NCBI GenBank assembly: GCA_945910005.1
Contig: OX246741.1
Coordinates: 3,183,946-3,247,945, forward strand
Direction of reading: 5' to 3'
Source of the DNA: Isoperla grammatica
Lineage: Eukaryota > Arthropoda > Insecta > Plecoptera > Perlodidae
Length of the DNA: 64,000 nt
Within the stretch, counting starts at the first letter, position 1, and each line of letters starts with the position of its first letter. Of the stretch, positions 39,020 through 50,647 are shown piece by piece. Made by a program: the position numbers and the translations under genes. The notes under the pieces are model-generated. The model searched no databases. It was not told the DNA's origin and was given only the letters and a program-made list of their open reading frames with translations.

Positions 39020-39150
39020 GTAGAGTCTTAGAGGCCGTTAGTCGGATAGTTGCGGTTCCAGTTATTCAGAGGTCGTAGGTTCGATTCTCACCGCCGGCTA
39101 CCGGCTATTCTGAATGAAAGTTTATCCTGATTTATCATCTCTCTTTACGG
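39020..39150 (+). repeat. tRNA-derived SINE fragment
   Basis: TCGTAGGTTCGATTCTCACC (box B) lies ~40 bp after GTTAGTCGGATAGTTGCGG. The adjoining GCCGGCTACCGGCTATTC does not match the main family. Confidence 0.4.
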
Positions 39151-41917
39151 ATACCATTTGCACTCGCCCTATACCAGGAAATCAGCCTCTTGAATCTTAG
39201 TTATCTCTCTCCTAAGCACAATAAACTATAGATCTGTAACTATTGTTATTCTTATTTCTTACAGTAAGTATATGACGTATTATTTGTACCGTCATACTTT
39301 TTTTAAATGTTTGCAACTCAATTTACAGATTTAAGATGGATGTATTATGAGGATGTACAATTAAAGTAGTCAAGTGTTTTGTAACGAAAATAAGAACAAG
39401 AATTAATTAATTACCCTGTAAGCAGTTTAGAGAGATTGTCGGTCGTTTTCTGCAACGTACGTTTAAAAGTAGATGCAAAATCTCAATACGGGATACCCCT
39501 TCTCTTAATTTGCAAAACGATAATGGGATAAATTTATTTTTTTATCTTTTGCATATCTAATTTCATTTCAATTAAGCCAATCTTCTTAACTTAATTTCAA
39601 CGTTACCCAATTAAAATAATTTAACCTGATTAAAATTGTCACTTTTGAACTGAAAATATAACATCCTGGGAAAATGCTGGTTTTCTTATTGTTCCAATAG
39701 GCTGCACAGAATGGTACTGTTAAAATGTTTGTCTCAGCACACATATCTAAATGTAACATTATCTATACGAATAGAAACCCCCACATTACACAAGACCCAA
39801 CAAGTCCTAGTTATCTAGTTGGTTTCTTCAATATTGAGCTCAGAAGAGGATTGCTTATTAATGTTTGTCGAATCTACATAAAATTTGCTATAAATGAAAC
39901 AGAGTTGAACCGAGTTCAAAGAACATAGTTTTAAAATGAGTAAGTGTTGTTGCACTTAGATGAAGTAGCAAATTAATTTCAAAGTTTGATCAACTGCGAG
40001 TTTTTTTTTTAGGAGAAAAGTTCCATAAAAACGATAAGTATGTAATCAAAGTTTTCTTAGAAGTAAGTAAATAGTTTGTAAAATATTATAACAACGGTAA
40101 TCATTCCGAAGGTGCATGTTAAACTTAGTTGTAGTTAAAGCATAGTTAAACTTTTAATGGTGATTATGTGTTACCCAACCAATATTTCAATGAGGATGTG
40201 TATATAGGACAGCCAGTCCTTCAAGCGATAGTGTTTTATCTTAGAGTGCACGGGGTATGGCTTATAGCAAAAACTTGTAAGGCAGCTTGTTTTTAATTTC
40301 CCATTACGGAACCTAATGAATAATATTTGCTACCAAAGTAAAAGACTTAATAATTATAGAGCTGGTCTTTCATATCAACTATTTTGTTTCGAATTCTATT
40401 TTTTTGCCCTGAAAGCCCTGGCGAACAGGAGTAGCCCGTATTATTACAACGTAAACATAACAAGAGTTAAATTACGAGAGGCAAATGGCAAACAAGACGG
40501 ATCGAAGGGTCAATTATTTCATGAAGTTGAGTTTAGTAGACGCAGAGGTTTTTTTGTTTACCACTTGATTACTCTCAAACGATTATATTTATAAGCATTC
40601 TAAGTCATTAAAATGTAAAAACGAAAATACGTGAGGGCTTCTCTTTACATTCTGCAATAAGTCCGACGCCGCTCTGGTCTCTCTCTCTGTTTCTCTTGGG
40701 GCGTTAAGTGGGTATCGGACGGTCTAATGGTGATGAAGAGGGAAGGCCTAAGGAGAACCCCGGAACGGCACGTAGCGTGTTCTTGTCGAATGCGACTTAT
40801 CGAGGGTTCGAGTATTATTTCACACACAAGTTTACACTGTGTATCTAAAAGCTGATGATCAGTTTGGAGACGTAAACGATGATATAATATATCAGTACAT
40901 GGTCAGCATCTTCACGTGAAAGTAGTGAAGTTGAATGGGAGAACTACTTTCTTCCTTGTTATCTGTTTGACAGTACTTAACTCCACAGCTCGCACTTACA
41001 TTCGAACACCAGTTTTCTTCATCGGAAAACTCGCGAAACAGTGGAAATCCTCCCCCCCCCTCCTCCCCCCCAGTCCATACTCGTACTGTCTAATTTGAAC
41101 TAAAAAGCCCTCGAGACTACATTTCCCCGCCTGTATTGTCTGTAAATACAAATTAAGATTGAGACGGTTAATAGTATTAATTTTTCACCCCTCTGAAGAA
41201 CAAAGGGCGATCGTTTTCCTGACATGGTTAGCAACTAGGTTGGATGGCTGGGTTTACAAGAACTTTTAATCAGCCCTTTGAAGTTTGAAGTTCATCATCA
41301 GACGCTCGGGGGGTTGAGGGGGCGGAGAGGGGGGGAAGGGGGGCCTTTCTTTGAAAAGTGCGTTCGAAGTTAGCAAATCTCTCTATCCACACGGCTGCCC
41401 CTCTTAAAATGGAACAGCCACTGATAATGAACACGACTGTCTTACGCTATAGAAGCAGTCTAAAGAGACGGCGAGAGAATCCTTAACAAAGCCTATTGCC
41501 GACTATACAGGGCGGGTTGGGATGGATCATTTCAGAGCATTTGAAATTAAACGATAACAAATAGGAACAGACATAATTAAAACAGGTGAACATTGGTTCG
41601 TGTCGTTCATAACGAGCGACAGTCGAGCTTGAGTCATTAGTAGATACAGGAGTTGTTTGAATGAATGAACAGCAGTGAATTAGTAAGCTATGTCTTCCAT
41701 GCTGAAGAGTGTAGTCACTGTGTTTAGTAGTAAACTCACTGGTATTATGGGGTAGAACTGAGAAAGTACGCCAGGAATTTACTGACTACCGGTGAATAAC
41801 GCCGAACATGAAACGGGTCTTACATTGGAGATAAGGATGCGAGGTTAGCATGAGAGTGTATATAACGATAACTGCTTGAGCTTTACGTCTCATATTTTGG
41901 CAATAGAATAGGTATAT

Positions 41918-41937
41918 GGGGGGGGGGGGGGGGGGGG
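41918..41937. repeat. poly-G run
   Basis: Twenty consecutive G. Similar runs lie at 8401-8418, 16003-16020, about 47160-47175 and 50801-50815, and C runs at about 9179-9196, 10285-10302 and 19757-19772. Confidence 0.95.
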
Positions 41938-42519
41938 CTAAACGTATACCCATTCCAGGGAAATCGATAGCAGTTCATTAATTCTTATATTAACGAACAG
42001 ATAATGGGTTATCTGTGGTTATAGCAAAATGGAAAACGTTCAAGTAGGTAAACATAAGAGATATCAATTTCGATCTGACAAGGAAACGAGTAGTGATAGT
42101 AGGTTTGTCGTATTAGAAAACCATTTGTTGAAATTAATTAGAAAGAACATTCGATGAAAACATATTTGTGTAATCATTCTGTTTTTTCAAAACATTTCAG
42201 CATTTTAACTTCACACATTTTCAACGCACACATTTCCAGCATTTTATAAAGTTTGGATTTCTTTTAACTTTGATCTTCCACCTGTCTGTGACAATCGAAT
42301 AAGGTACGTAAAACGAAGACGAGAGTTTTCCAAATACAGCCGTGCGCATTGGGTTCGAGACTACAGCGCCCTCAAGACTGACGAGCAAGTTAGAGTCGGC
42401 TGCACAACTCAGATTAGAACCAAGGCAAAGCCTCTGCCAATCACGGCTTGGAATAACATCCCACTCGGTCGTCGTTAGAGAGAAGAAGGGAAAAATCAGA
42501 GATAATTGACTCAACTTTG

Positions 42520-42563
42520 GCCCCTAAACCTGACGATACTTCGGCCCCTAAACCTGACGATAC
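42520..42563. repeat. short tandem duplication
   Basis: GGCCCCTAAACCTGACGATAC occurs twice in direct succession, with only a few bases between. Confidence 0.8.
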
Positions 42564-43004
42564 CCGATTGTTGTTTGTCAAACTCTAGTGGGAATGAAGT
42601 GTCATTTTTATACAATGAGGATAATCGAAACGATTTGGGCCGGAGATCTAATGTCTGAATATTGTTATTAATATTAAAATTATTATATAAAAATTAATAA
42701 TATTGCATTATAATTAACAGAATGATTCTCGAAAAAAAAGTACTTGAATGGTTACTGTGTTTCAAGACCTTCAATAAACTCGCATATAGACACTTAAAAC
42801 GCTGACGCGTTCTAAACTCATGTTTTACCCAATTCATTCCATTACTTAGGATATAAAAAACACACTCACAATCTTTAGTATTACAATAACTCTTGTACGC
42901 ATCCCTATATGTTCTGGTCTCGATACAAAGTAATGGGTCTGAGCCACTGCTCACGAGAATGGGCCACAGTGGACCACTTTCCAACCGTATTCGCTGTTCG
43001 TGAT

Positions 43005-43125
43005 TTAGGGTTAACACACTAGGCTCTAATTTCGGAGGTCCCTGGTTCTGTTCTTGCTCTCGGATATCCTGACAGAAGGGATTTGTCTAGGTTTTGAGTC
43101 CTGAAACCCTCGGGCGTTCTTCAGC
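43005..43125 (+). mobile_element. tRNA-derived SINE fragment, 5' half
   Basis: AGGCTCTAATTTCGGAGGTC, a degenerate box B (GGTTCTGTTC) and CCCTCGGGCG resemble the family's first half. The 3' half is not recognisable. Confidence 0.5.
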
Positions 43126-43974
43126 GTGTGTCATCCTTATTTTAGGTGTTTAAAATGGATTACATCTCATTTTGCGATTATAAAATGTATTCAAATTAGG
43201 TGTCGTATAAATGAAGCACTAATACTTGTTTAGTTAATCGCTTTAGAAATGGGTTCCCTCAAAATTATCAAATCTTGACACGAGTACAGCATCACTAAAT
43301 ACTTAATAATTACCCAATAAACACACAAACAAAATTCAAAGCAATTATCCGCGTTGATGTCTATAACAATAGTTTGAATTGCAGTAACTCGGCAAACTCA
43401 TAACAAAATGTTCCTGGATTATAGTTACAGTTATATCTTCTCATTTGGGAGTTGGAACAAGCGTCATTCAAAGCAAAACGCCAAAGTTAATAAGGTCGAC
43501 AATCACAATAAGTCATACCAATAATGCGGCTTTGAAGAAGGATTTTACGTTCGTCCTGCTGACGCCACAGCAAGTGTATAACACATATATATTCAGTCCA
43601 TCACCCGCTAGTTGGCTTGTCTGCGCGATATTGTGTTCCTAATGTGAACATTACACATCTTTGTGGGGCAATTAGGCTGAACGTCACGAACAACGCGGCT
43701 ATAATAGTGCCAGCTTAACTCCTCATTGTGCTCAACTGCGCCTTCTCACTCGGCGCCGTATTAACATAACGGGTGAGCGGAGTGAATTGTGCTCATTCGA
43801 CGCGATTTGTGTTTTACTCTTTGTGATTCTTCATATTGTTAATCATAAAACAAATATACGTAGATACCGACGGAAATACAAGAACGGTTTTTATGTAACC
43901 TTGTGCCTAGTTGCTAGGATGGATGGCTCCAAAGTCACCGATGACATTTGTGCCTGTGGCAGTATCATATAGAT

Positions 43975-44060
43975 ACATTTCAATCGGTTCCACAAGTTAA
44001 AAAACAGGTCGTACCTAGAATCGAACCCTGGACCTTCTGCAATTGAGCAAAAAAAACAGG
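43975..44060 (-). repeat. tRNA-derived SINE head
   Basis: The reverse strand has GAAGGTCCAGGGTTCGATTC followed by TAGGTACGACCTG. No closing stems were found. Confidence 0.45.
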
Positions 44061-45220
44061 AATAATACTAGAGGACCAAAAATAAAAAAGTACTTTTTAT
44101 TTTGTGGTTTGTTTGACTAAATTCATTGTAACGTGTTTTTACATCCTTTGTATTAATGTAATACAAAAATGCTTCTTTGAAAAAGTTTGATTTTTTTATT
44201 AATCTTTTGTTTATCATAGTAAAAATAAAAATAATTATATTTATAACCATAATTCACTTGATGTATCATATTGCTTGTAGCCTTATTTCCAGTCATCTCA
44301 ACCACTATTATGCGTGTAGATCCTATGACTGAAGCCTTATGACTGTAGCACTCATCGTGGTCGCTTGATGTACGGCGCTCTAAGGACTAATACCTCTCCA
44401 TCCCTGTTGACGGGGGGGTGACTGTATGTGAGCAGATTTAAGAAGCAGAGCAGCTCATTTTGATGGTCTGAACTTTGATGAAGACAAAGCCATCTCGCCG
44501 CACCCCGCCCAGTTTAAACAGCTCGTCGCATGGTCCTTAATCCCTGCTTGTTAATCTTAGTGTAAACCACCCTTCACGATCTAAGCCTTCGTATGCCAGA
44601 CAAGACTTCGTAATGAGACCGCCATGACTTGAACATGTCGGCAATGAAGACATCTTCTCACATAATATTACCGACATTCGACTTCGGGAAATGTTTAATG
44701 AAGAAGTAAACTGAACAATGAAACATTTAATATTTTACGTCGGTTATAATTTGTTTCAGAATGTTTAACGTGAAATTAGTCCAATTATTTCTCTTTATTT
44801 ACATAAAATTAGCCGCGTAGTCGCTTTGTTATTTAAAATGTTGAAGATTGAGAAACATCGTATCGTCTTTTTAAAGCAATTAAATTATTCAGCCATCTTT
44901 CATGCAGTTGTTTATACCCCGTGTTCCGTTGCCCCCCATGTCTGCATGGTACAAGTGCTCGCTTCAAAGACACAATAGAACTAATTATAGGCTCATCTTC
45001 TGAACCTTTTGTCAATTATTTTTCTTTTGAAATGTTCTCATACGAATTGGAGAAAAGCGGAACAAGTTTAATTGCATTCAGATGTAAATCAAATAAATTA
45101 TTCGTCAGAAATGATCGCAACTCTCAGGTAATTTCGTTAATTGGAGAAGGAATGTAGATTCGAATTGAGATTTCATTCGTTCGTGAGAAGATTACTGTGG
45201 ATCCGTCACAACTCTCTGGG

Positions 45221-45340
45221 TGGTGCCTTTATTGGCCGGGTGGTGCTTTTATTGGCCGGGTGGTGCCTTTATTGGCCGGGTGGTGCCTTTATTGGCCGGG
45301 TGGTGCCTTTATTGGCCGGGTGGTACCTTTATTGACGATT
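45221..45340. repeat. 20-bp minisatellite, six units
   Basis: The unit TGGTGCCTTTATTGGCCGGG repeats exactly every 20 bp; the last unit is diverged (TGGTACCTTTATTGACGATT). Confidence 0.95.
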
Positions 45341-45698
45341 CGGCAAACATATGCTGGACGGTTTCCGTCTTTAAAACTTATAATAAAAAATAAACGCCAT
45401 TTTGGACCCTCCAGAACATGATTTTCGACTAACTTGGACTATTATATTGCTTACGTCGTATACAATGTAAAATGTCTAGTTGTCTTTCATACTTCCAAAT
45501 TCAGAGGCATTCAGAAAATATTACCACAAAATACCAAAAAGTGCATTTTTGGTCGTTGTATAGTAGCACCTCACAAACAAAGAATAATGTTGTTTGTGTT
45601 AGTAGCTCAATATTATGCAGTAGTTTAATTTATTATAGTAATGACATGGCTGTAAATTGAAGTAAGGTAAGGGTGAAACCGAACAAGCTATAGGTCTA

Positions 45699-45842
45699 TA
45701 CTGTGAGTGGTAGACGCAACGCCTACTCCACATTCAATGCCATAGTATGCCCAGTTTAAATATGTGAGGCCTACTGTGAGTGGTAGACGCAACGCCTACT
45801 CCACATTGAATGCCATATTATGCCCAGTTTAAATATGTGAGC
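45699..45842. repeat. 72-bp tandem duplication
   Basis: CTGTGAGTGGTAGACGCAAC begins at 45701 and 45773. The units differ at only a few sites (CATTCAATGCCATAGTATG against CATTGAATGCCATATTATG). Confidence 0.9.
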
Positions 45843-48800
45843 TGGAAATTCTGTGAATATCTCCCGACAAATCAAACAGCCTCAAGTATTTCATATAAAA
45901 GTGCAGGCGTGAACGTGTCTGAAAGCGGAGGGGAGTTTCGGTGCCCTCAGGGTTGAAATGCGAGACGAAGGAAGTAATTAAAAAAAAAAAAGTGAAAAGC
46001 GGAGATGATTTTCTTCCTTCAGTTCGCAATCTACTTTTTTCTTTGATTCCTCCCAATTTAAAAGAATTGAGACAAATGTTGCGCAAAACATTGAAAGAAA
46101 TAAGTAGCGACGAGCGTAATATGGCTCTAAACTGTTCGCCGATCATTCCTTCTCCCACTCATATATCCGTAGTTGTTTCTATTCATGTACCGTCGCACTA
46201 GACAGATCTATTCAAATAATGTTTTCATCGTTAAATGAGTAAACGAGAGAACACACAAACGAGATAGATACTATTTTAGACATAGACCGATTTTAGAGTT
46301 TTAAACAATGAGGAATTTTAAAATTTCTTGTTGGCCTCGTTCACAAGGACACATTTCTCAATACTGTGATGTATGTTTCTATATTGCGGGTATTAAACAT
46401 GTAGGCTATTTCATTACATTATTTACATTATTATACTCTTAAAAATACATTTTTTTAACTTATATAGTATGATAATCTTGTTGTAGGGACTTGGGAGAAT
46501 CGTTACAGCAAACGACAGAAAATTAATACTAAAAGCACTGACATTAATTAATAATCAAAACAGAAAACACGACTTACTATTATAGCTTCACTTCACCTCA
46601 TACATTTTACAGCACATACCCCACATACTGAACAAGGGGGTGCGCTAGAATATATTTTTAGAGCTTCTCTGATCCTGACATAGGAGCTTCTACTCACTAC
46701 CAGAATACCTATCAGCTTAACATGAAAATACTTTAACGCAATTTCAATAATTAATTCATTTATTACTTGTTGGTCTGTTTGTATGAACATGTATGTCATG
46801 AATAGTGTTTGTTATTAGGGCATGATGACCGTATCGCGACCCTATGGGCCCCGCCCACCCCTCACACAACAGAAGCGTTGCCTCCCTGGGCATATTTGGG
46901 CAGAATAACATCCACTCCTCGCTGACAATAGACTCAACTTGATTGGAATTAAATGTATAACAAAGCGTGATCTGAAGCAGGAATCAATAATGTAAAATAC
47001 TGACACTGTCAGAACCCATTACTAACTGTTTAATAATTAACAGTCTGGAAAACCAATTAGTGTCTTGAGCGCGCGCTATCCCAATGTTCAATTAAAAATA
47101 AATTCATCATTTTGTGCTGAGGCAAGTGTACAGAGTTCATGTAGCCCCCTATCTCGGGAGGGGGGGGGGGGGGGGCTTCGTTGTTATGGAAAATACGGAC
47201 GTTCACGGATTATTTGTTGAGATGATGTGGGTCTACAATCATACAGGAGATATTTAGGGGAACAATTACTTTTAAGAGGACATCATATCTGATTCTCTAC
47301 TGAGAGAAAGAGCTCAAAGTTTTTGGTCAGTCGAATTGTAGGAGGGGGGGAGACATATTTACAATACGTATAAATGATCATTTCCCTCAACTCAACGTAA
47401 AACTAAGGGACTTTAATTCAAACGAGCGCAGTGTTCTCCATAACTGGGACAAAATCGGGGCCACGACGCCGAATCATCTTATATGAATACAGTTCATTGT
47501 TTTATTAATAAAGGTCTGACCAATACTACACTACATAATACATACACTTGATCTTACAAGTAATTCATAACATTTATTATACCAATATTATGTAAAGTAT
47601 TTTGTAAAACATACATAATTGCTAATTTAAATCAACCCAGTTGTTCACAATATACTACAGTAATATGCTTCCCTCCTCATACTTCCTAGAAGTATCTCAA
47701 TAATATCACTCTTGGCAGTGGGGTGTTTAGCATGAACTCTTCTTATTTCATAATAAATAAGATGCCATTTTTTAAATTTAGCAATTGAATTGTACCCTAC
47801 TGTGTATTTTATATTAAAAACGCTCGAGCCCGCATTTAACACCGCTCCCTAAATAGTGATTTCACGAGGGATGATTTGAATGTGTGTCTTGTCACGGACT
47901 GTACCGAGCTACTACACTTTATAAATACTGTACACTCGTTGTTTTAGTGAAATTTACCGTCTTTGGAGTCGAGTTTCGAATTGAATCAAGGAATTAACTT
48001 CTCTGCTCTGCTAATACCGGACAACGTAATTATTTCCTTTGAACCTGAAGAACACACTTCCAAATCACATCTATTGATGGAATCTCCCATTCTAAATGAA
48101 CCTTGTTTCTTCTGGATTCATTTATACTCCAACTGTGAGAGGAGAGAACAACTGACTCGTTATTGCCAAATTCCGCTCCTCAAATTAGATACTTCGATTA
48201 TTACAAAAGTTTTGAGCCGTGTAGTAACAGATAATATGATAACACGCTTTAGAACAAAAGTAGGGAAAAGTTCTGTTCACACACCTTTCTAACGTTTAAT
48301 AGCTAACAAAGTTCATAACGCTGAAGTGATTAAGGTTGTTCATCTCTTCATAAGGGTTATACTTGACAAGTTAACACACTCAAAGGTAATATTCTCTAAA
48401 CCTCCAATTCTTAAAACCAGCCAATAGGAAAATTACATGTCAGTCACATCCTTGAATCGACTTTTAGATGCTCCAACTTGATCCTTAGAATCGTGTGTGA
48501 TCCAAGCTCAAAACATACATTAACGGTGATTGCCCAATCCTGTTTTAAGTACTAAATACCCCCCCAACACAACACATTGTCCTGCAACATACCATTTCTT
48601 GACAGAGGTCCTTCCGTATGCATGTTAGCCATCGCTGGCCAATTTAATATAATGTTCCTTTATATATTACTCTTGCTCCTTATTTGAGGTGTCCAAGCTG
48701 GATTGAACGTTGTTCAAAAGTAGCATTTTCTTTAGAAAATTTTAATTTTCAATGGATTTCGGTGGCAAAGCCCTCCATGGAGTGATATAATACGAGAGAT

Positions 48801-49424
48801 ATATAAGTGAGTCTTTAGACCAAATTCGCATCGAAATAACAACTAACTACAAATTTTCAAAAAAATATTTGTATTCGACACAATATGACACGATATGAAT
48901 ATGACACAATATGACATTACAAAACATTAAGTCTTTTGAGTTTATGATATCATTTTCAATGTTGTCATAATTTCAAATAGTACATACATTGGCAAGTCAG
49001 TTTTTCAGAAGGGAAACAACCTAAAAAAAAATAATAATAAAATGCGTATTTTCTACCAAAGAAAAGATTTTTTAAAAATCTTGCAATAAAGGAAAGCGAT
49101 ATCACTATAATTAAAAATCTAGTTCTACACTAGTTTCGTAACATAACCTCTTCCTTGCTCGTAAATTATTACTGGTATGATTCATCCTAAGCGCCTTCAT
49201 CACGGTTTTATTAAATACAAATAACAAATTGAATTACAAGCTGCAAAATCAAACTGTTGATACCACCGAGACTGGGGCCAGATATGTAAATGTATTTCTC
49301 AAAATATGTAGCACCCAAATTAATTGAGCGCCATGTCAAACATTGTTAGTATCTACAATTTGAGCAGAATTTGTCAGAACTATATTCTAAACCGATGTCT
49401 CTAGCAATCAGCATCACGTTTTCA

Positions 49425-49430
49425 TTTATT
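49425..49430 (-). promoter_or_regulatory. candidate serpin polyadenylation signal AATAAA
   Basis: Plus-strand TTTATT reads AATAAA on the coding strand, about 250 bp past the serpin stop codon and overlapping an ATTAAA. It is the nearest canonical signal; another lies near 49207. No transcript evidence is available. Confidence 0.45.
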
Positions 49431-49515
49431 TAATGTCTACCCAATTTAGTTAAACAACCGATGTAAAAGAGAGGGCAGCTACAATTAATATGTGTCATAC
49501 CATTACTAACTGAAA

Positions 49516-49640
49516 GGTTGTACAAAAATGAAGAAATGTAATTGTATGTCAAAGAAAGAAAGTGAGGGCTCTGATAATTAATGTTTCATATACGATTGGT
49601 TGTATAAGAATGAAGAAATATGATCGTCCCTCGACAAAGA
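49516..49640. repeat. diverged direct duplication downstream of the serpin stop
   Basis: TGTACAAAAATGAAGAAATG...CAAAG and TGTATAAGAATGAAGAAATA...CAAAG recur about 83 bp apart within the likely 3' UTR. Confidence 0.5.
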
Positions 49641-49677
49641 CGTCCGGCAGCCAATAAAACAAGTAGTGACCACGTTG

Positions 49678-50647
49678 TTACTCGTAGTCCCCGTTAGTGG
49701 GGTCCATGATGACACCGTAGAAGAGGTTGACGAGACTGGGCTCGTGACGTATGAAGAACATGAAGGGCCTATCAGCTTTGAACACCTTCCCATCCCCACT
49801 ATAGTCGACACTGCCCGTCGTAATGGCCGCAGCCTCCGTCCCCTTCTCAGATATCTCCAGCGAGATCTGGTGGACGATGTCGTTGACTCGGAACCTCTCG
49901 TCCGTGGAGGCGCCGCTCAGGTCGAACCACGGCTTGTTGTTGTTATTGCTGTTGTTGGGCTTGCCTCCCTGCGGCCGAGGCAGCTTGTTGGGCCGCTGCG
50001 TCGGCGCGTACGACCTAGGCGTCGTGGAGGTGCGTTGCGTCGTCTGCGTCCTCGTCGTGGGCCGGGAGGTCGTCGTCGACGCGTTCCTGCGGTTGAGGTT
50101 CACTCGTCCGAAGATGATCGGGTCCCGGTCGTCCTTCGACAGCGGCTGAGGTTTGTACTTCATGATCGGGTCCTTGAGGGAGTAGGTGCTCGTCAGCGCC
50201 ATCTTTGGGAGGACGACGGTGACGGTGTAGGGGGTCGCTGCCTGGATCAGGGTCGTCATGTTCTGCGTGGTCAGCTTCAGCGCAAAGTCCTTCATGTCCG
50301 TGACGTTGCGGTGGGGGAGGATGACGTACATGTTGACGTCGGGGCTCTTGTAAGGCAGCACGATCATGCGGCAGCGGAGCGAGGGGTGGTCCACGAAGTT
50401 CATCCCCTCGAACTCGCCCCGCATGTTCTTGACGCGTATCTGGTGGGTGTCGTTCAACTTGAACACCCCCGCCACCGTCAGCTCGGGGTCGAACGGGGTC
50501 TCCCACTCGGACCGGAAGTAGATGGAGTTGACGAGGACGACGGCGGTGAAGCGAGATAGTGGCGCCGAGAAGATGCTGGGGATGCGGCCGTAGGTGTGGT
50601 TCGATGCCCACTGGTTCATGGTAGTCAGGGAACTGCCAGGGTCACCG
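49678..50647 (-). CDS. serpin coding exon 4 (sheet, insertion, reactive loop, C-terminus)
   Basis: 970 bp from the acceptor CTCTCTTCCAG|CGG to the stop TAA at 49680-49678. It encodes residues 225-546: NQW..N.TYGRIP, VVLVNSIYFRSEWETPF, LPKMALTSTYSLKDPIM, the Thr/Arg/Pro/Asn-rich insertion (about 409-463), FDLSGASTDERFRVNDIVHQ, hinge EKGTEAAAITTG (491-502) and RPFMFFI...LFYGVIMDP. An open frame continues a little way upstream of the acceptor, but those residues are intronic. The exon is strongly GC-rich, which also keeps the antisense strand open by chance. Confidence 0.96.

Larger units (their letters stand above)
32669..43000. other. non-coding tract with SINE copies
   Basis: Besides the listed SINEs, the tail fragment and the 20-bp repeat at 38635, it contains an A run at 35401 and an A-rich stretch at 36030-36230. 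No coding exon recognised. Confidence 0.6.
43126..49424. other. non-coding AT-rich tract
   Basis: Contains only the listed minisatellites and a tRNA-like head. The 109-residue frame at 47963-48292 is of unknown status. Confidence 0.55.

Noticed and set aside
49666..50559. 297-residue open frame on the plus strand
   Set aside because: Antisense to serpin exon 4; it stays open because the exon is GC-rich. Its composition (Arg/Val/Asp runs) has no family resemblance.
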